Shown: one piece after another, positions 8,011-16,040 of the stretch | Layout of the letters: every line of letters starts with the position of its first letter | How positions within the stretch are numbered: the first letter of the stretch is position 1 | NCBI RefSeq assembly: GCF_014196425.1 | Contig: NZ_JACIDR010000004.1 | Coordinates: 186,001 to 250,000 of the forward strand | Length of the DNA: 64,000 nucleotides | Direction of reading: 5' to 3' | Origin: Hansschlegelia beijingensis | GTDB lineage: Bacteria; Pseudomonadota; Alphaproteobacteria; Rhizobiales; Methylopilaceae | Translations under genes and position numbers: made by a program | Notes under the pieces: generated by a model | Databases searched by the model: none | What the model saw: the letters and a program-made list of their open reading frames with translations, nothing else | Told to the model about the DNA's origin: nothing

Positions 8011-9986
8011 GAGCCCGCGGCCGGCGAGAAGCCAAGCGTCCTGAGCGTGGCCGCCGTTTCCGGATCCGAGAGTGTCTTCAGGAACGCGGCGAGCGCCTCG
8101 GACCGGGACCCGGCCGCATAGGCGAAGTCGTAATGCTCTTCGGTGAGCGGCAGGAAACCGAGCCCGTAGGCCTTCGCGACGCTCGAGATGGCGACCCCCC
8201 AGTCCGCGCGCCCCTGCGCGACAGCCGCCGCCACCGCGTTGTGCGAGCGCGGCTGGTTCCAGAAGCCGGGCGGCCTGGCGTCGCCGATGAGGCCGTCGAT
8301 AAGCGCTCGGGTGCCGGACCCGGTGTTGCGGTTGACCATCACAACGCTCTCGTCCGTGACGGCCGCAGCCGCCGCCTCGGCCGCCGAACGACCTTCGAAG
8401 CGCTCGTCCCCCGGGCGGAACACGATCCCCTGCAGGCGCCGCCAGCCTTCCGCAAGCGCGAGGCCCTGGCCGAGGAAGGGCGCGTTGTAGCGGCCGGTCT
8501 CCGGATCGAGCAGGTGCATGGCCGCGAGATCGCATTCGCCGCGCTTCAGCGCCGCGAGCCCTCCGGCCGAACCGACCCAGATCGCCCGCGCCCGGACGCC
8601 GCGGTCGATCAAAAGTCCGATGACGCGGTCGAGCCCGACGCAGTGGCTGCCGATGATGGTGAGGTCCGGGGGCCGCACGCCGGCGCCGAGGCGGATGACC
8701 GAGACCGTCTCGCCGGCCTCGACGCCGGCGCGGTTGGCCGGGATGGAGAAGTAGCCGTCGGCCTGAGAGAAGGCCGTGACGGAACCGGACCCCTTCGGCA
8801 GGGGGAGGGCGACGAGCCCTTCGGGCGAATGGGCGAGCGACGCCATCACGAACTCGGTTCGGCCAAGCTCGGACGCAGTCCGCTGGGGCAGCGCGGCCTC
8901 GATCGCCTCTTCCTCGCGCGGCGGAAGCCCGGCCAACGCCCGCACCAGCGGCGCCACGAACTCATGGAAGGTGAACATCGCCGAGGTCGGGAAGCCGGGC
9001 AGCACGACGATCGGCTTGCCTCGGGAGACCGCGAGACAGAGCGGCTTTCCGGGCTTCAGCGCGACGCCGTGCACCAGCACGCCCGGCGCTCCGAGCCGGG
9101 ACAGGATCCGATGCGAGACGTCGCCGGCGCCCTTCGAGGTGCCGCCGGACAGCACCACCAGATCGTGCGTCTCGATCGCGCGGGCGAGGGCGGCCTCGAG
9201 CGCCGCCTCGTCGTCCGGCACGATGCCGAGCAGGTTCGCCTCGCCGCCATTCTCCACGACGGACGCCGCGACGATCGCGCCGTTGGAATCGTAGATCGCG
9301 CCCGGGCGCAAAGCCGTTCCGGGAGCCACGAGCTCGTCTCCGGTGGAGAGCACCGCGACCTTGGGCCGTCGCACCACCTCGACCTGCGCCAGCCCGCAAG
9401 CGGCCAGCATGCCGATCTCGCGCGCCGTGATCAGCGTGCCCTTGCGCAGCACCGTCTCGCCCATCGCCATGTCGGCGCCGGCGTAGCCGATGAACTGGCC
9501 GGGGCGGGCCGCCTGGGTCAGATCGATCGTGAGCGCGTCCGGCTCGAGCTCGGTGTGCTCGACCATCGCGACCGCGTCCGCTCCCCGGGGGACAACGCCG
9601 CCGGTCGCGATCGGGGTCGCGGTCCCCGCCGAGACCGGAAGCGTCGGCGCGGTCCCGCAGGCGAGAATCTCATGGTTCAGACGAAGCCGCCGGGGCGCCG
9701 CCTGGCTCGCGCCCTCGGTGTCGCCGGCCCGGAGTGCGAAGCCGTCCACCAGCGCCCGGTCGAACGGCGGCACATCGATCGGAGACGCCAGGTCGGCCGC
9801 CAGCACGCGGCCGAGCGCCACCCCGAGCTCGACCTTTTCCGAGGGCAGGGCCTGATGGGGAATGGCGTCCCTGAACCGCTGGAGGGCCTCTTCGCGGCTG
9901 GCGACCGTCAGGAACTGCTCCTGACGGGACGCGGCCGCGAGACGGTCCAGAAAGGCGGCGTCCCTCACGGGATGATGCTCGTTCAA
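8007..9986 (-). CDS. MoeA fused to a PBP-like (PF12727-type) substrate-binding domain
   Basis: 659 residues. Residues about 25-435 are a MoeA domain with the key acidic positions kept: DGFA (Asp81), STGDELVAPG (Glu218) and SGGTSKGAGD (Asp289). The PGNP loop is altered to PGFP (330-333). Residues about 440-655 are a periplasmic-binding-protein-like domain without a signal peptide, with the motif VNRNTGSGTR at 551-560. MoeA-PBP fusions are known in the databases and may couple oxyanion or cofactor binding to insertion, but the job of this domain is not established. The start is TTG 9986, overlapping the stop of the preceding gene, with GAGGTG about 8 bases upstream. Confidence 0.87.
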   Translation of the reverse strand: MNEHHPVRDAAFLDRLAAASRQEQFLTVASREEALQRFRDAIPHQALPSEKVELGVALGRVLAADLASPIDVPPFDRALVDGFALRAGDTEGASQAAPRRLRLNHEILACGTAPTLPVSAGTATPIATGGVVPRGADAVAMVEHTELEPDALTIDLTQAARPGQFIGYAGADMAMGETVLRKGTLITAREIGMLAACGLAQVEVVRRPKVAVLSTGDELVAPGTALRPGAIYDSNGAIVAASVVENGGEANLLGIVPDDEAALEAALARAIETHDLVVLSGGTSKGAGDVSHRILSRLGAPGVLVHGVALKPGKPLCLAVSRGKPIVVLPGFPTSAMFTFHEFVAPLVRALAGLPPREEEAIEAALPQRTASELGRTEFVMASLAHSPEGLVALPLPKGSGSVTAFSQADGYFSIPANRAGVEAGETVSVIRLGAGVRPPDLTIIGSHCVGLDRVIGLLIDRGVRARAIWVGSAGGLAALKRGECDLAAMHLLDPETGRYNAPFLGQGLALAEGWRRLQGIVFRPGDERFEGRSAAEAAAAAVTDESVVMVNRNTGSGTRALIDGLIGDARPPGFWNQPRSHNAVAAAVAQGRADWGVAISSVAKAYGLGFLPLTEEHYDFAYAAGSRSEALAAFLKTLSDPETAATLRTLGFSPAAGS

Positions 9987-11086
9987 AGCGGCGTCACCTC
10001 GACTTCGGCGCGCTCTGGATAGCCTTCCCGATCGGGGTTGACCAGAACCGCGCCGTCGGCGCGCGAGAGCTGCGCGATCGGTAGCCCCGCGCCGCCGAGC
10101 GGCTCCACGCCGCCGTCCACGCGCCGCACGAACACCACCTCGGTCAAGCCGATCGTCGATGCGATCTTTCGCGTCAGCGGCGCGCGCTGTGTGGGGGGCG
10201 CGCCAGCGCCGGACAGAACGCCCAGGAGCGGGCGCAGGAGCGCGACGAACACCGCCAGCGCGGCCTCGGGCCGACCGGGCGACAGCAGCACGGGCCGTCC
10301 GGCCGCGGCGCCGAGGCCGGCGGTCTCGCCGGGCCTCAGAGCAAGCCCGTGCAGCATCAGATCGCCCGCCGCCCCGAGCGCTTCCGCGCTTCGGTCGGTG
10401 CGCCCCTCTCCGGTGCCGCCGACGACGAAGATCGCGTCCGCGCCGTCCGCTCCGATCGCCTTCGCGATCCGCTCGACGTCATCCGGCGCCGCGAGCGTCT
10501 CCACCGAGGCGCCCGCCGCCGCGCTCAGGGCCGCGATGGCGGCCGAGAGAGCGTCGCCGACGGCGGGGGCGGGAGCGCCGGTCATGATCAGGCGCAGGCG
10601 AGGCGCCCGGATCGCGATCGAGGTGACGCCCGCGGCCGCAAGCCCTGCATGGCGCATCGGCGTCAGGCGCTCTCCGGCCACGAGCAGCAGCGCGCCCGCG
10701 CGAACCTCCTCGCCGGCGTTGCGGACGCCGTCGAGGGCGGGGGCGTCCTCCATGATCTCGCGCCCGACGAGCGCTTCGGGCGGCAGCACCACGTCGGCGC
10801 CGGGAGGCAGCGGAGCTCCCGCTTCCACCCAGACGGGCGGCCGCCGCGGCGTCACCGGCGCGTAGGGAGAAGCGCCGGTGATCGACGCCGCATCGGCGGC
10901 CCAGCCGTCGCGCAACGCGGTGCGGCAGGCGGGGACGTCCACGGGCGCCAGCACGTCCGCGGCCGAGACGCGCCCGATGGCGGCGGCGGAGAGGACCTGC
11001 GTGGCCGCCACCGGTGACGCGAGGCCGGCCAGAAGCGCGAGCGCCTCGTCCAGCGGCGCCAGCGCGCGAGACGCCGCTCCGCTCAT
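9983..11086 (-). CDS. Degenerate MoeA-family protein
   Basis: 367 residues with MoeA-like order but eroded motifs. ALRDGWA keeps the Asp (60). The STGDEL box has become MTGAPAPA (Asp and Glu lost, residues 168-175), the SGGVS box has become VGGTGEGRTD (Asp231 kept), and the PGNP loop is SPGRP. It is probably not a normal insertase; I infer a regulatory or scaffold partner for the MoeA-PBP protein, with which it is translationally coupled (overlap at 9983-9986). It is the first gene of the four-gene cofactor operon and is divergent from the WD40-cytochrome gene. Proteins like this are usually annotated simply as molybdopterin-binding proteins. Confidence 0.8.
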   Translation of the reverse strand: MSGAASRALAPLDEALALLAGLASPVAATQVLSAAAIGRVSAADVLAPVDVPACRTALRDGWAADAASITGASPYAPVTPRRPPVWVEAGAPLPPGADVVLPPEALVGREIMEDAPALDGVRNAGEEVRAGALLLVAGERLTPMRHAGLAAAGVTSIAIRAPRLRLIMTGAPAPAVGDALSAAIAALSAAAGASVETLAAPDDVERIAKAIGADGADAIFVVGGTGEGRTDRSAEALGAAGDLMLHGLALRPGETAGLGAAAGRPVLLSPGRPEAALAVFVALLRPLLGVLSGAGAPPTQRAPLTRKIASTIGLTEVVFVRRVDGGVEPLGGAGLPIAQLSRADGAVLVNPDREGYPERAEVEVTPL

Positions 11087-11235
11087 GCGCCGCGGGCGCT
11101 GGCCGGCGGAGCGGATCCGGCGGGGGACATCGATTTCATCGCAAACCGATGCGTCATGCCGGCGCGATGATCAAGGCCGGGACCGCGGCGCGCGCGGCCG
11201 GCCGGGATCGGCTATGATCGGGCCTGGACGCATCA
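11087..11235. promoter_or_regulatory. Divergent region: MoeA-family operon / WD40-cytochrome c
   Basis: A 149-base gap that must drive the cofactor operon leftwards and the WD40-cytochrome gene rightwards. No confident promoter or operator was found; the FDH accessory motif seen at 14656 and 18330 is not present here. Confidence 0.35.
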
Positions 11236-12549
11236 GTGAGACGCGAGACCGTGCGAGCGACGCATGTGATCCTCTGGATGCTGGCCACGGCCCTCCTGCT
11301 TCTCGGCGGGCCGGCGCAGGCGCAGATGCGCGGCCATGGCGGCCCCGTGCGGGCGGTCGCGGTCTCGCCCGACGGGCGGATGGCGATCTCCGGCGGTTTC
11401 GACCAGACCGCGATCCTGTGGGATATCGAGGCCGGAGTCGCGCGCAAGGTGCTGCGCTTCCACGACGGCGCCGTGAATGCGGTCGCGGCGCTGCCGGACG
11501 GCCGTTTCGCCACCGCCTCCGAAGACGGACGCATCGCGCTCTGGACGAGCGCCGGAGGCGGGCCGGTTCAGGTCATCTCCGCCCACGAGGGGCCGATCGC
11601 CGGGCTGGCGGTCTCTCCTGACGGCGCCTTGCTCGCGTCCGCTTCGTGGGACGGGACGGCCAGAATCTGGCCCCTGGCCGGCGGCGGCGCTGGGCGCGTG
11701 ATCGAGGAGCACAAGGGCCCGGTCAACGCGGTCGCCTTCCTGCCTGACGGGCGGGTGGTCACCGGAGGCCATGACGCCACGGTTCGGATCTGGCCGCTGG
11801 CGGGCGATACGGCGGCGCCCGTCACGGCGCAGCTTTCCTCTCCGGTGAACGCGCTCGCGATCGCGGCCGATGGCGAGGTCGCGGCCGCCGGCGCCGACTT
11901 CACCGTGCGGTTCCTGGCGCCGGACGGAGCGGTCCGGGCGGAGGTCGAGATCGCCCCGGCGCCTGTCATCGCGCTCGACATGTCGCCGGACGGGGCGAGG
12001 GTCGCGGCCGCGACCGCGGGGGGCGCGGTCGCCATCGTGGAGCGCGCGACCGGGCGCATCCTGAACAGGCTTGTGGGCCCCGGCCTGCCGGTCTGGTCGC
12101 TCGCCTGGCGACCGGGCGGCGCGGAGATCGTCACGGGCGGGAGCGATCGGCTGGTGCGGCGCTGGAGCGCCGAGACCGGCGCGCCCGTCGGTCCGATCGC
12201 CATGTCCCAGCTCGCCGATCCGCTCGCCGAGTACGCCGGCGATCGCGGCGCCGAGGTGTTCCGCGCCTGCGTCGCCTGCCACACGTTGAAGAGCAGCGAA
12301 GGCGAACGCGCCGGACCGACCCTGGCCGGCGTGTTCGGGCGACGGATCGCCACCGCGCCGGACTATCGCTATTCCGAGCCGTTGCGGAAGATGGACATCG
12401 TCTGGGACGCGCGCACCATCGCCGAACTCTTCGACGTCGGGCCCGCGCGCTACACGCCGGGCACCAAGATGCCGGAGCAGAGGATCACGAGCGCGGCGGA
12501 TCGGGAAGCGCTGGTCCAGTTCCTCCAGAGGGCGACAGCGCCCCGTTGA
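11236..12549 (+). CDS. Exported WD40 beta-propeller fused to a class I cytochrome c
   Basis: 437 residues. A signal peptide (about 1-29, ending PAQAQ) is followed by some seven WD40-like blades (about 32-315, with repeated VAVSPDGR...G..D.T...W units). The cytochrome c domain (about 333-437) has heme motif CVACH at 345-349 and a likely axial Met in TKMPEQR (Met412). The protein should sit in the periplasm and carry electrons. Its place between cofactor and FDH accessory genes suggests an electron acceptor or assembly partner of the exported FDH; that is inference. The start used is GTG 11236. Its last 65 bases overlap the opposite-strand ferredoxin gene. Confidence 0.85.
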   Translation: MRRETVRATHVILWMLATALLLLGGPAQAQMRGHGGPVRAVAVSPDGRMAISGGFDQTAILWDIEAGVARKVLRFHDGAVNAVAALPDGRFATASEDGRIALWTSAGGGPVQVISAHEGPIAGLAVSPDGALLASASWDGTARIWPLAGGGAGRVIEEHKGPVNAVAFLPDGRVVTGGHDATVRIWPLAGDTAAPVTAQLSSPVNALAIAADGEVAAAGADFTVRFLAPDGAVRAEVEIAPAPVIALDMSPDGARVAAATAGGAVAIVERATGRILNRLVGPGLPVWSLAWRPGGAEIVTGGSDRLVRRWSAETGAPVGPIAMSQLADPLAEYAGDRGAEVFRACVACHTLKSSEGERAGPTLAGVFGRRIATAPDYRYSEPLRKMDIVWDARTIAELFDVGPARYTPGTKMPEQRITSAADREALVQFLQRATAPR

Positions 12550-14590
12550 GCGGCGCCTCCATGGCCGGCGCCGAGCGCTCGCGCAGATAGTCTTCCGTGG
12601 TCCGGGTGGGCGGCCGCTGCGGCGCGGAGTGCGGATCGAACTCCTCGTTCAAGGCGGCCTCGACGCGGCAGTCGTCGCACATCTTGAGAATGCGGATGCG
12701 GCGTTCGCCCTCGGCGCCCGCGAACATCCAGTGCCGGCCGTGGAGCTTCTCGATCACCCGCTCGATCGTGCTGCGCGTCCCGAAGGGCTTGGCGCAGACG
12801 ACGCATTCGAAAGGCTCCTCCTCCTTCACCGCGCGCCGCGGAGCGGCCCACGCGTCGAAGTCGATCTGCGGCTTGAGGCTGATGACGTTCTCCGGGCAGG
12901 TGGCTGCGCACAGGCCGCACTGCACGCAGAGATCTTCCTTGAAGGTCAGCTGAGGCCGATCCTGGTTGTCCGAGAGGGCCTGGGTCGGGCAGGCCCCCAC
13001 GCACGCCAGACAGAGCGTGCAGGCCTCGGTGCGGAACTCCAGGCCGCCGAACGGCGCGCCGGGCTCGAGCGGCACGAAGGCGACGGGCGCCGGCGCGACC
13101 GCATGCATCTGGCGGAGCGCGAACCGGAACGTCTCGCGCTTGCCGCCAAACGGCATGAAGGTCGCCGGATCGGGCGCCGGCGCGCCGCGCTCCGCGCTCG
13201 CCAGCGCTTCCGCGAGATGGTCGGGATCGTCGGCCGAGATGATCGAGACCGGGAGAGTTCCCTCCGGGCCGCCATAGCCTTGGGCGAGGGCGAGCGTGTT
13301 CGCGAGCGCGATCCCGCGCAGCAGGCTGTCGAGGTCGTGCCGGGGCCGCGCCCTTGTCAGGACGTGCGCCCCGACGGCGCCGTAGGCGAACAGCGCCGCG
13401 AACTGCTCGGGGCCGATCTGCGTGATCTCGTTCACCTCAACCGGCAGAACCTCCGCCGGCAGCCCTTCGCCGTAGCGCGCGAGCGCATGGATCAGCGGCT
13501 CGCCGTGGTCGCCGTCGTGGAACAGGACGACGGGCTGCTCGCCGCCGGCGGCGCGGTAGGCCAGCAGCAGCGCCCGCACCCGTCGCATCAGCGCGTCGGC
13601 CGGGGGGAGGGCGTAGCCGGCGGCGCCGGTCGGGCAGACGGAAGCGCAGTTCCCGCAGCCTGCGCAGACGTAAGGGTCGATCGCCACGGACTCGCCCGCG
13701 GGCGAGATCGCGCCGGTCGGGCATACGTCGAGGCAGCGCGTGCAGCCGGTGATCCTCGACCGCGAATGCGCGCAGATCCCGGCGTCGAGATCGACATAGC
13801 GCGGCTTGTCGAAGGTCCCGACGAGATGGGAGGCCTCCGCCACGACGCGCTCCACCGCCGCGGGATCGCGCGGGTCGGCCCGAAGGTAGCCGGCCCTGAC
13901 CTCGTGGGCGGGAAACAGCGGCGTCTGGCCCGACAGGTCGAGGATCAGGTCGCAATGGGAGGTCGCCCCGTCGCGGGGCGCGCCGAACACCAGATGGTCG
14001 CGGGAGGAGGGCGCGGGCTGCGCGTAGTCGTCGACCTTGAGCTCGAATGCGCCGAGCCGGCCCTTCGCGTTCCGGATCACGCCGCGGAAGATCGGAAACT
14101 CGTAGCGCAGCGGCGGCGCGACCTCGCCTGGCCGGGCGAGCAGCACAGTGACGTCGAGATGGTCGGCGAGCCGCCTCGCGGCTTCCACCGCGCTCTCGTC
14201 GCGGCCGTAGACGAGCGCCACGCCTTCGCTTTCCAGGGACACCATCGTGGCCTGGGGCGGCGGCTCCGCCGCGGCCGCGAGCAGGCCGGCCATCTTCGGG
14301 CCCGCCCGGCGCGCGTCCGCCGACCAGCCGGCGTTTTCGCGGATGTTGACGTAGGCGATGCGCTGGTCGGCGCCGAGCTCGGCCGCGACCTCCTCGAACA
14401 GCGGCGCCTGCAGCGTGCACGAGACGGTGACCGGCGCCCCGCTCGCCGCGGCGTCGCGGAACCGGTCGAGTTCAAGGCCGCACAGCTGGTCGGCGGTTCT
14501 CAGCGTCCCGCCGCAGGCCGGGGCGATCGCCGCCTCGTCGAGCGGCATCGTCTTCTCGCAGGAGCAGGCGAATACGATACGGTCGGTCAC
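12485..14590 (-). CDS. Large multi-[4Fe-4S] ferredoxin-like protein of the FDH accessory locus
   Basis: 701 residues, no signal peptide, so cytoplasmic. The N-terminal domain has scattered Cys (9, 11, 26, 37, 58). There are two central clusters (C273/283/286/290, and CAGCGNCASVC at 309-319), two more near 540-600 (CTLCLACVGAC and CVQCGLCAATC), and a C-terminal zinc-finger- or rubredoxin-like pair (CVVCAKPF then CDDC). It looks like an electron-transfer hub; homologues sit next to formate dehydrogenase genes in related bacteria. The start is GTG 14590. It is divergent from the biotin/lipoate-ligase-like gene and tail-to-tail overlapping with the WD40-cytochrome. I do not know its exact role. 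Confidence 0.85.
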   Translation of the reverse strand: MTDRIVFACSCEKTMPLDEAAIAPACGGTLRTADQLCGLELDRFRDAAASGAPVTVSCTLQAPLFEEVAAELGADQRIAYVNIRENAGWSADARRAGPKMAGLLAAAAEPPPQATMVSLESEGVALVYGRDESAVEAARRLADHLDVTVLLARPGEVAPPLRYEFPIFRGVIRNAKGRLGAFELKVDDYAQPAPSSRDHLVFGAPRDGATSHCDLILDLSGQTPLFPAHEVRAGYLRADPRDPAAVERVVAEASHLVGTFDKPRYVDLDAGICAHSRSRITGCTRCLDVCPTGAISPAGESVAIDPYVCAGCGNCASVCPTGAAGYALPPADALMRRVRALLLAYRAAGGEQPVVLFHDGDHGEPLIHALARYGEGLPAEVLPVEVNEITQIGPEQFAALFAYGAVGAHVLTRARPRHDLDSLLRGIALANTLALAQGYGGPEGTLPVSIISADDPDHLAEALASAERGAPAPDPATFMPFGGKRETFRFALRQMHAVAPAPVAFVPLEPGAPFGGLEFRTEACTLCLACVGACPTQALSDNQDRPQLTFKEDLCVQCGLCAATCPENVISLKPQIDFDAWAAPRRAVKEEEPFECVVCAKPFGTRSTIERVIEKLHGRHWMFAGAEGERRIRILKMCDDCRVEAALNEEFDPHSAPQRPPTRTTEDYLRERSAPAMEAPLNGALSPSGGTGPALPDPPRS

Positions 14591-14742
14591 GGAGCGTCAG
14601 CATCCCTGGGTCGACACACGCCCCTTCGCGGAGCGACAAGCCTCCCTTATAGTTTGAAGCGTTCGAAACTGCGATCCGATATCGGCATCAGGGGGCTGTG
14701 CGTGTCCGCAGTCTGCAACCGACCCCGACATGGCCGCTGCGC
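14591..14742. promoter_or_regulatory. Divergent promoter region of the FDH accessory operons
   Basis: Separates the ferredoxin-like gene (leftward) from the five-gene accessory operon (rightward). It is AT-richer than the surroundings and contains the 15-bp motif at 14656-14670 that recurs upstream of the FDH3 operon. Confidence 0.55.
14656..14670 (-). promoter_or_regulatory. Shared 15-bp motif AGTTTCGAACGCTTC, copy 1
   Basis: On the minus strand this reads AGTTTCGAACGCTTC, identical over 15 bases to 18330-18344 upstream of the FDH3 operon. The contexts match beyond the core (GCAG just before it in both). It contains the palindrome TTCGAA and looks like an operator, but the regulator is unknown. 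Confidence 0.55.
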
Positions 14743-15480
14743 ATGACCGTGCTTACGCCCAGCCGGACCGCCACGCGTCTCATGCTCCCGCCGGCCTTCT
14801 CGCAGGTCGAAGCCGCGCCGGGAGAGGCCGCCTTCGCCGCCGCGCGCCGCATGGCGGGCTCTGCGGGACCGGGCGCCTTCGTGGTGACAGACCGGCAGGA
14901 CGTCATCGATTTCGCGGTGGTGCTGGCGCCGGACGAGCCGCTCGCGTCCGCCCGCCGGGCGCTGTTCGCCGGAATGCTGGCGCTCGCCGAGGCGGTCGCG
15001 TCGGCCGGTCCGGCGGAGATGCCGGTCGCGATCGGCTGGCCGGACACGCTGCTCTACGACCGCGCGCGGCTGGGCGGCGGCCGCCTGGGCTGGCCGCAGG
15101 ATTGCGCGGAGGACGCCGCGCCGGACTGGCTGGTGTTCGGCGCCATGCTGATCGCCTCCAAGGCGCATGCGGGCGATCCCGGCCTGACCCCGGGCTCCAC
15201 GTCGCTGGAGGAGGAGAGCTTCGGGCCGGGCGCACGCGAACTCATCCCCGAGAGCTTTGCGCGCCACCTCATGAAGGCCTTCGAGATCTGGAGCGAAGAC
15301 GGATTCGAGGCGATGGCGGCGCGCTTCCTCGCCTACATGCCGGAGCCGGCGACAAGGCCGAGGCGGATCGATCTGAACGGCGACTGCCTCGTCGGCGCCG
15401 AAGGGGAGCGCCTTGCGTTCGCGCAGGCCCTGGACGCCGTGGCTTGGCTCGACCCAGCGACGGGAGCGGTGCGGCTGTGA
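14743..15480 (+). CDS. Biotin/lipoate-protein-ligase-fold protein, FDH-associated, probably non-catalytic
   Basis: 245 residues from ATG 14743 (an upstream GTG at 14698 and an internal ATG at 14782 are alternatives). The fold signature of BPL/LplA proteins is visible: IGWPDTLLYDRARLGGGRLGW (residues 97-117 region) corresponds to the BirA KWPND...RKLAGIL segment. The position of the BirA catalytic Lys is Arg109 here. A VFGAMLIAS segment matches the later GAGIN strand. I infer a binding or chaperone role rather than ligation. It is the first gene of a five-gene run in which every stop overlaps the next start by four bases. Confidence 0.75.
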   Translation: MTVLTPSRTATRLMLPPAFSQVEAAPGEAAFAAARRMAGSAGPGAFVVTDRQDVIDFAVVLAPDEPLASARRALFAGMLALAEAVASAGPAEMPVAIGWPDTLLYDRARLGGGRLGWPQDCAEDAAPDWLVFGAMLIASKAHAGDPGLTPGSTSLEEESFGPGARELIPESFARHLMKAFEIWSEDGFEAMAARFLAYMPEPATRPRRIDLNGDCLVGAEGERLAFAQALDAVAWLDPATGAVRL

Positions 15481-16040
15481 CTGCTCTCAGGCTCCCCCGC
15501 ACCATCAGGTTCGATCCGTCCGACACCCTCGTGTTCGAGCGCGCGGCCGAGCCCGGCGAATGGGCCGTGCCCGGCTCTTTCCTGTTCTGGGACCAGGTTG
15601 TCCCCAACCTTGTAGGCAAGGCCAGGGCCGCCTTCCGCGCCGGCTTCGTCGGCGTGCGCTCGCTCGGCTTCTCGACGCTGGTTGTGATCGTCGAGGCGAG
15701 CGAGGCCGAGCGCGACGAGGCCATCGAGGATCTCGCGCGCCACATCCATGAACGTCTCGGCGCTCCCGATTTTGAGGCGGCGCGCGCCGCCGCCAGGGAA
15801 GAGATCGAGGTCGCGGTCTCGCTCTGCGGGCCCGAGATCGGAACCCTGATCGCCATGCATCGGACGTGGGAGGAGGGCGAGATCCGCGAATCGTTCAGAA
15901 CCCTGCGCCGGCGCGCGCCGGGCGAGGACAGGCTTCACGGCGGCCTCCGGGCCTTCCGGCTCATCGAGGCCGACGACGAGGAGCAGCCGGAGGAGCATGT
16001 CGACCTGCTCGGGCTCCAGAGCGGGGAAGCAGGACGATGA
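15477..16040 (+). CDS. DUF6505-type protein of the FDH accessory operon
   Basis: 187-residue soluble protein, no signal peptide. I match it to the DUF6505 family from memory of FDH loci in Methylobacterium relatives. It opens with a conserved block (TIRFDPSDTLVFERAAEPGEWAVPG region) and a helical, acidic C-terminus. It contains one Cys (SLCGPEIG) and no recognisable catalytic motif. The start is GTG 15477, overlapping the preceding stop (GTGA). Tight coupling to its neighbours suggests that it works in a complex with them. Confidence 0.75.
   Translation: MTALRLPRTIRFDPSDTLVFERAAEPGEWAVPGSFLFWDQVVPNLVGKARAAFRAGFVGVRSLGFSTLVVIVEASEAERDEAIEDLARHIHERLGAPDFEAARAAAREEIEVAVSLCGPEIGTLIAMHRTWEEGEIRESFRTLRRRAPGEDRLHGGLRAFRLIEADDEEQPEEHVDLLGLQSGEAGR

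Noticed and set aside
7453-8535. Long open frame extending mobB upstream
   Set aside because: MobB homology and the ATGA junction place the start at 8010; the extension lies within the MoeA-PBP gene.
12629-14746. 705-codon open frame opposite to the ferredoxin-like gene
   Set aside because: Composition is that of an antisense shadow, and the minus strand has intact iron-sulfur motifs.
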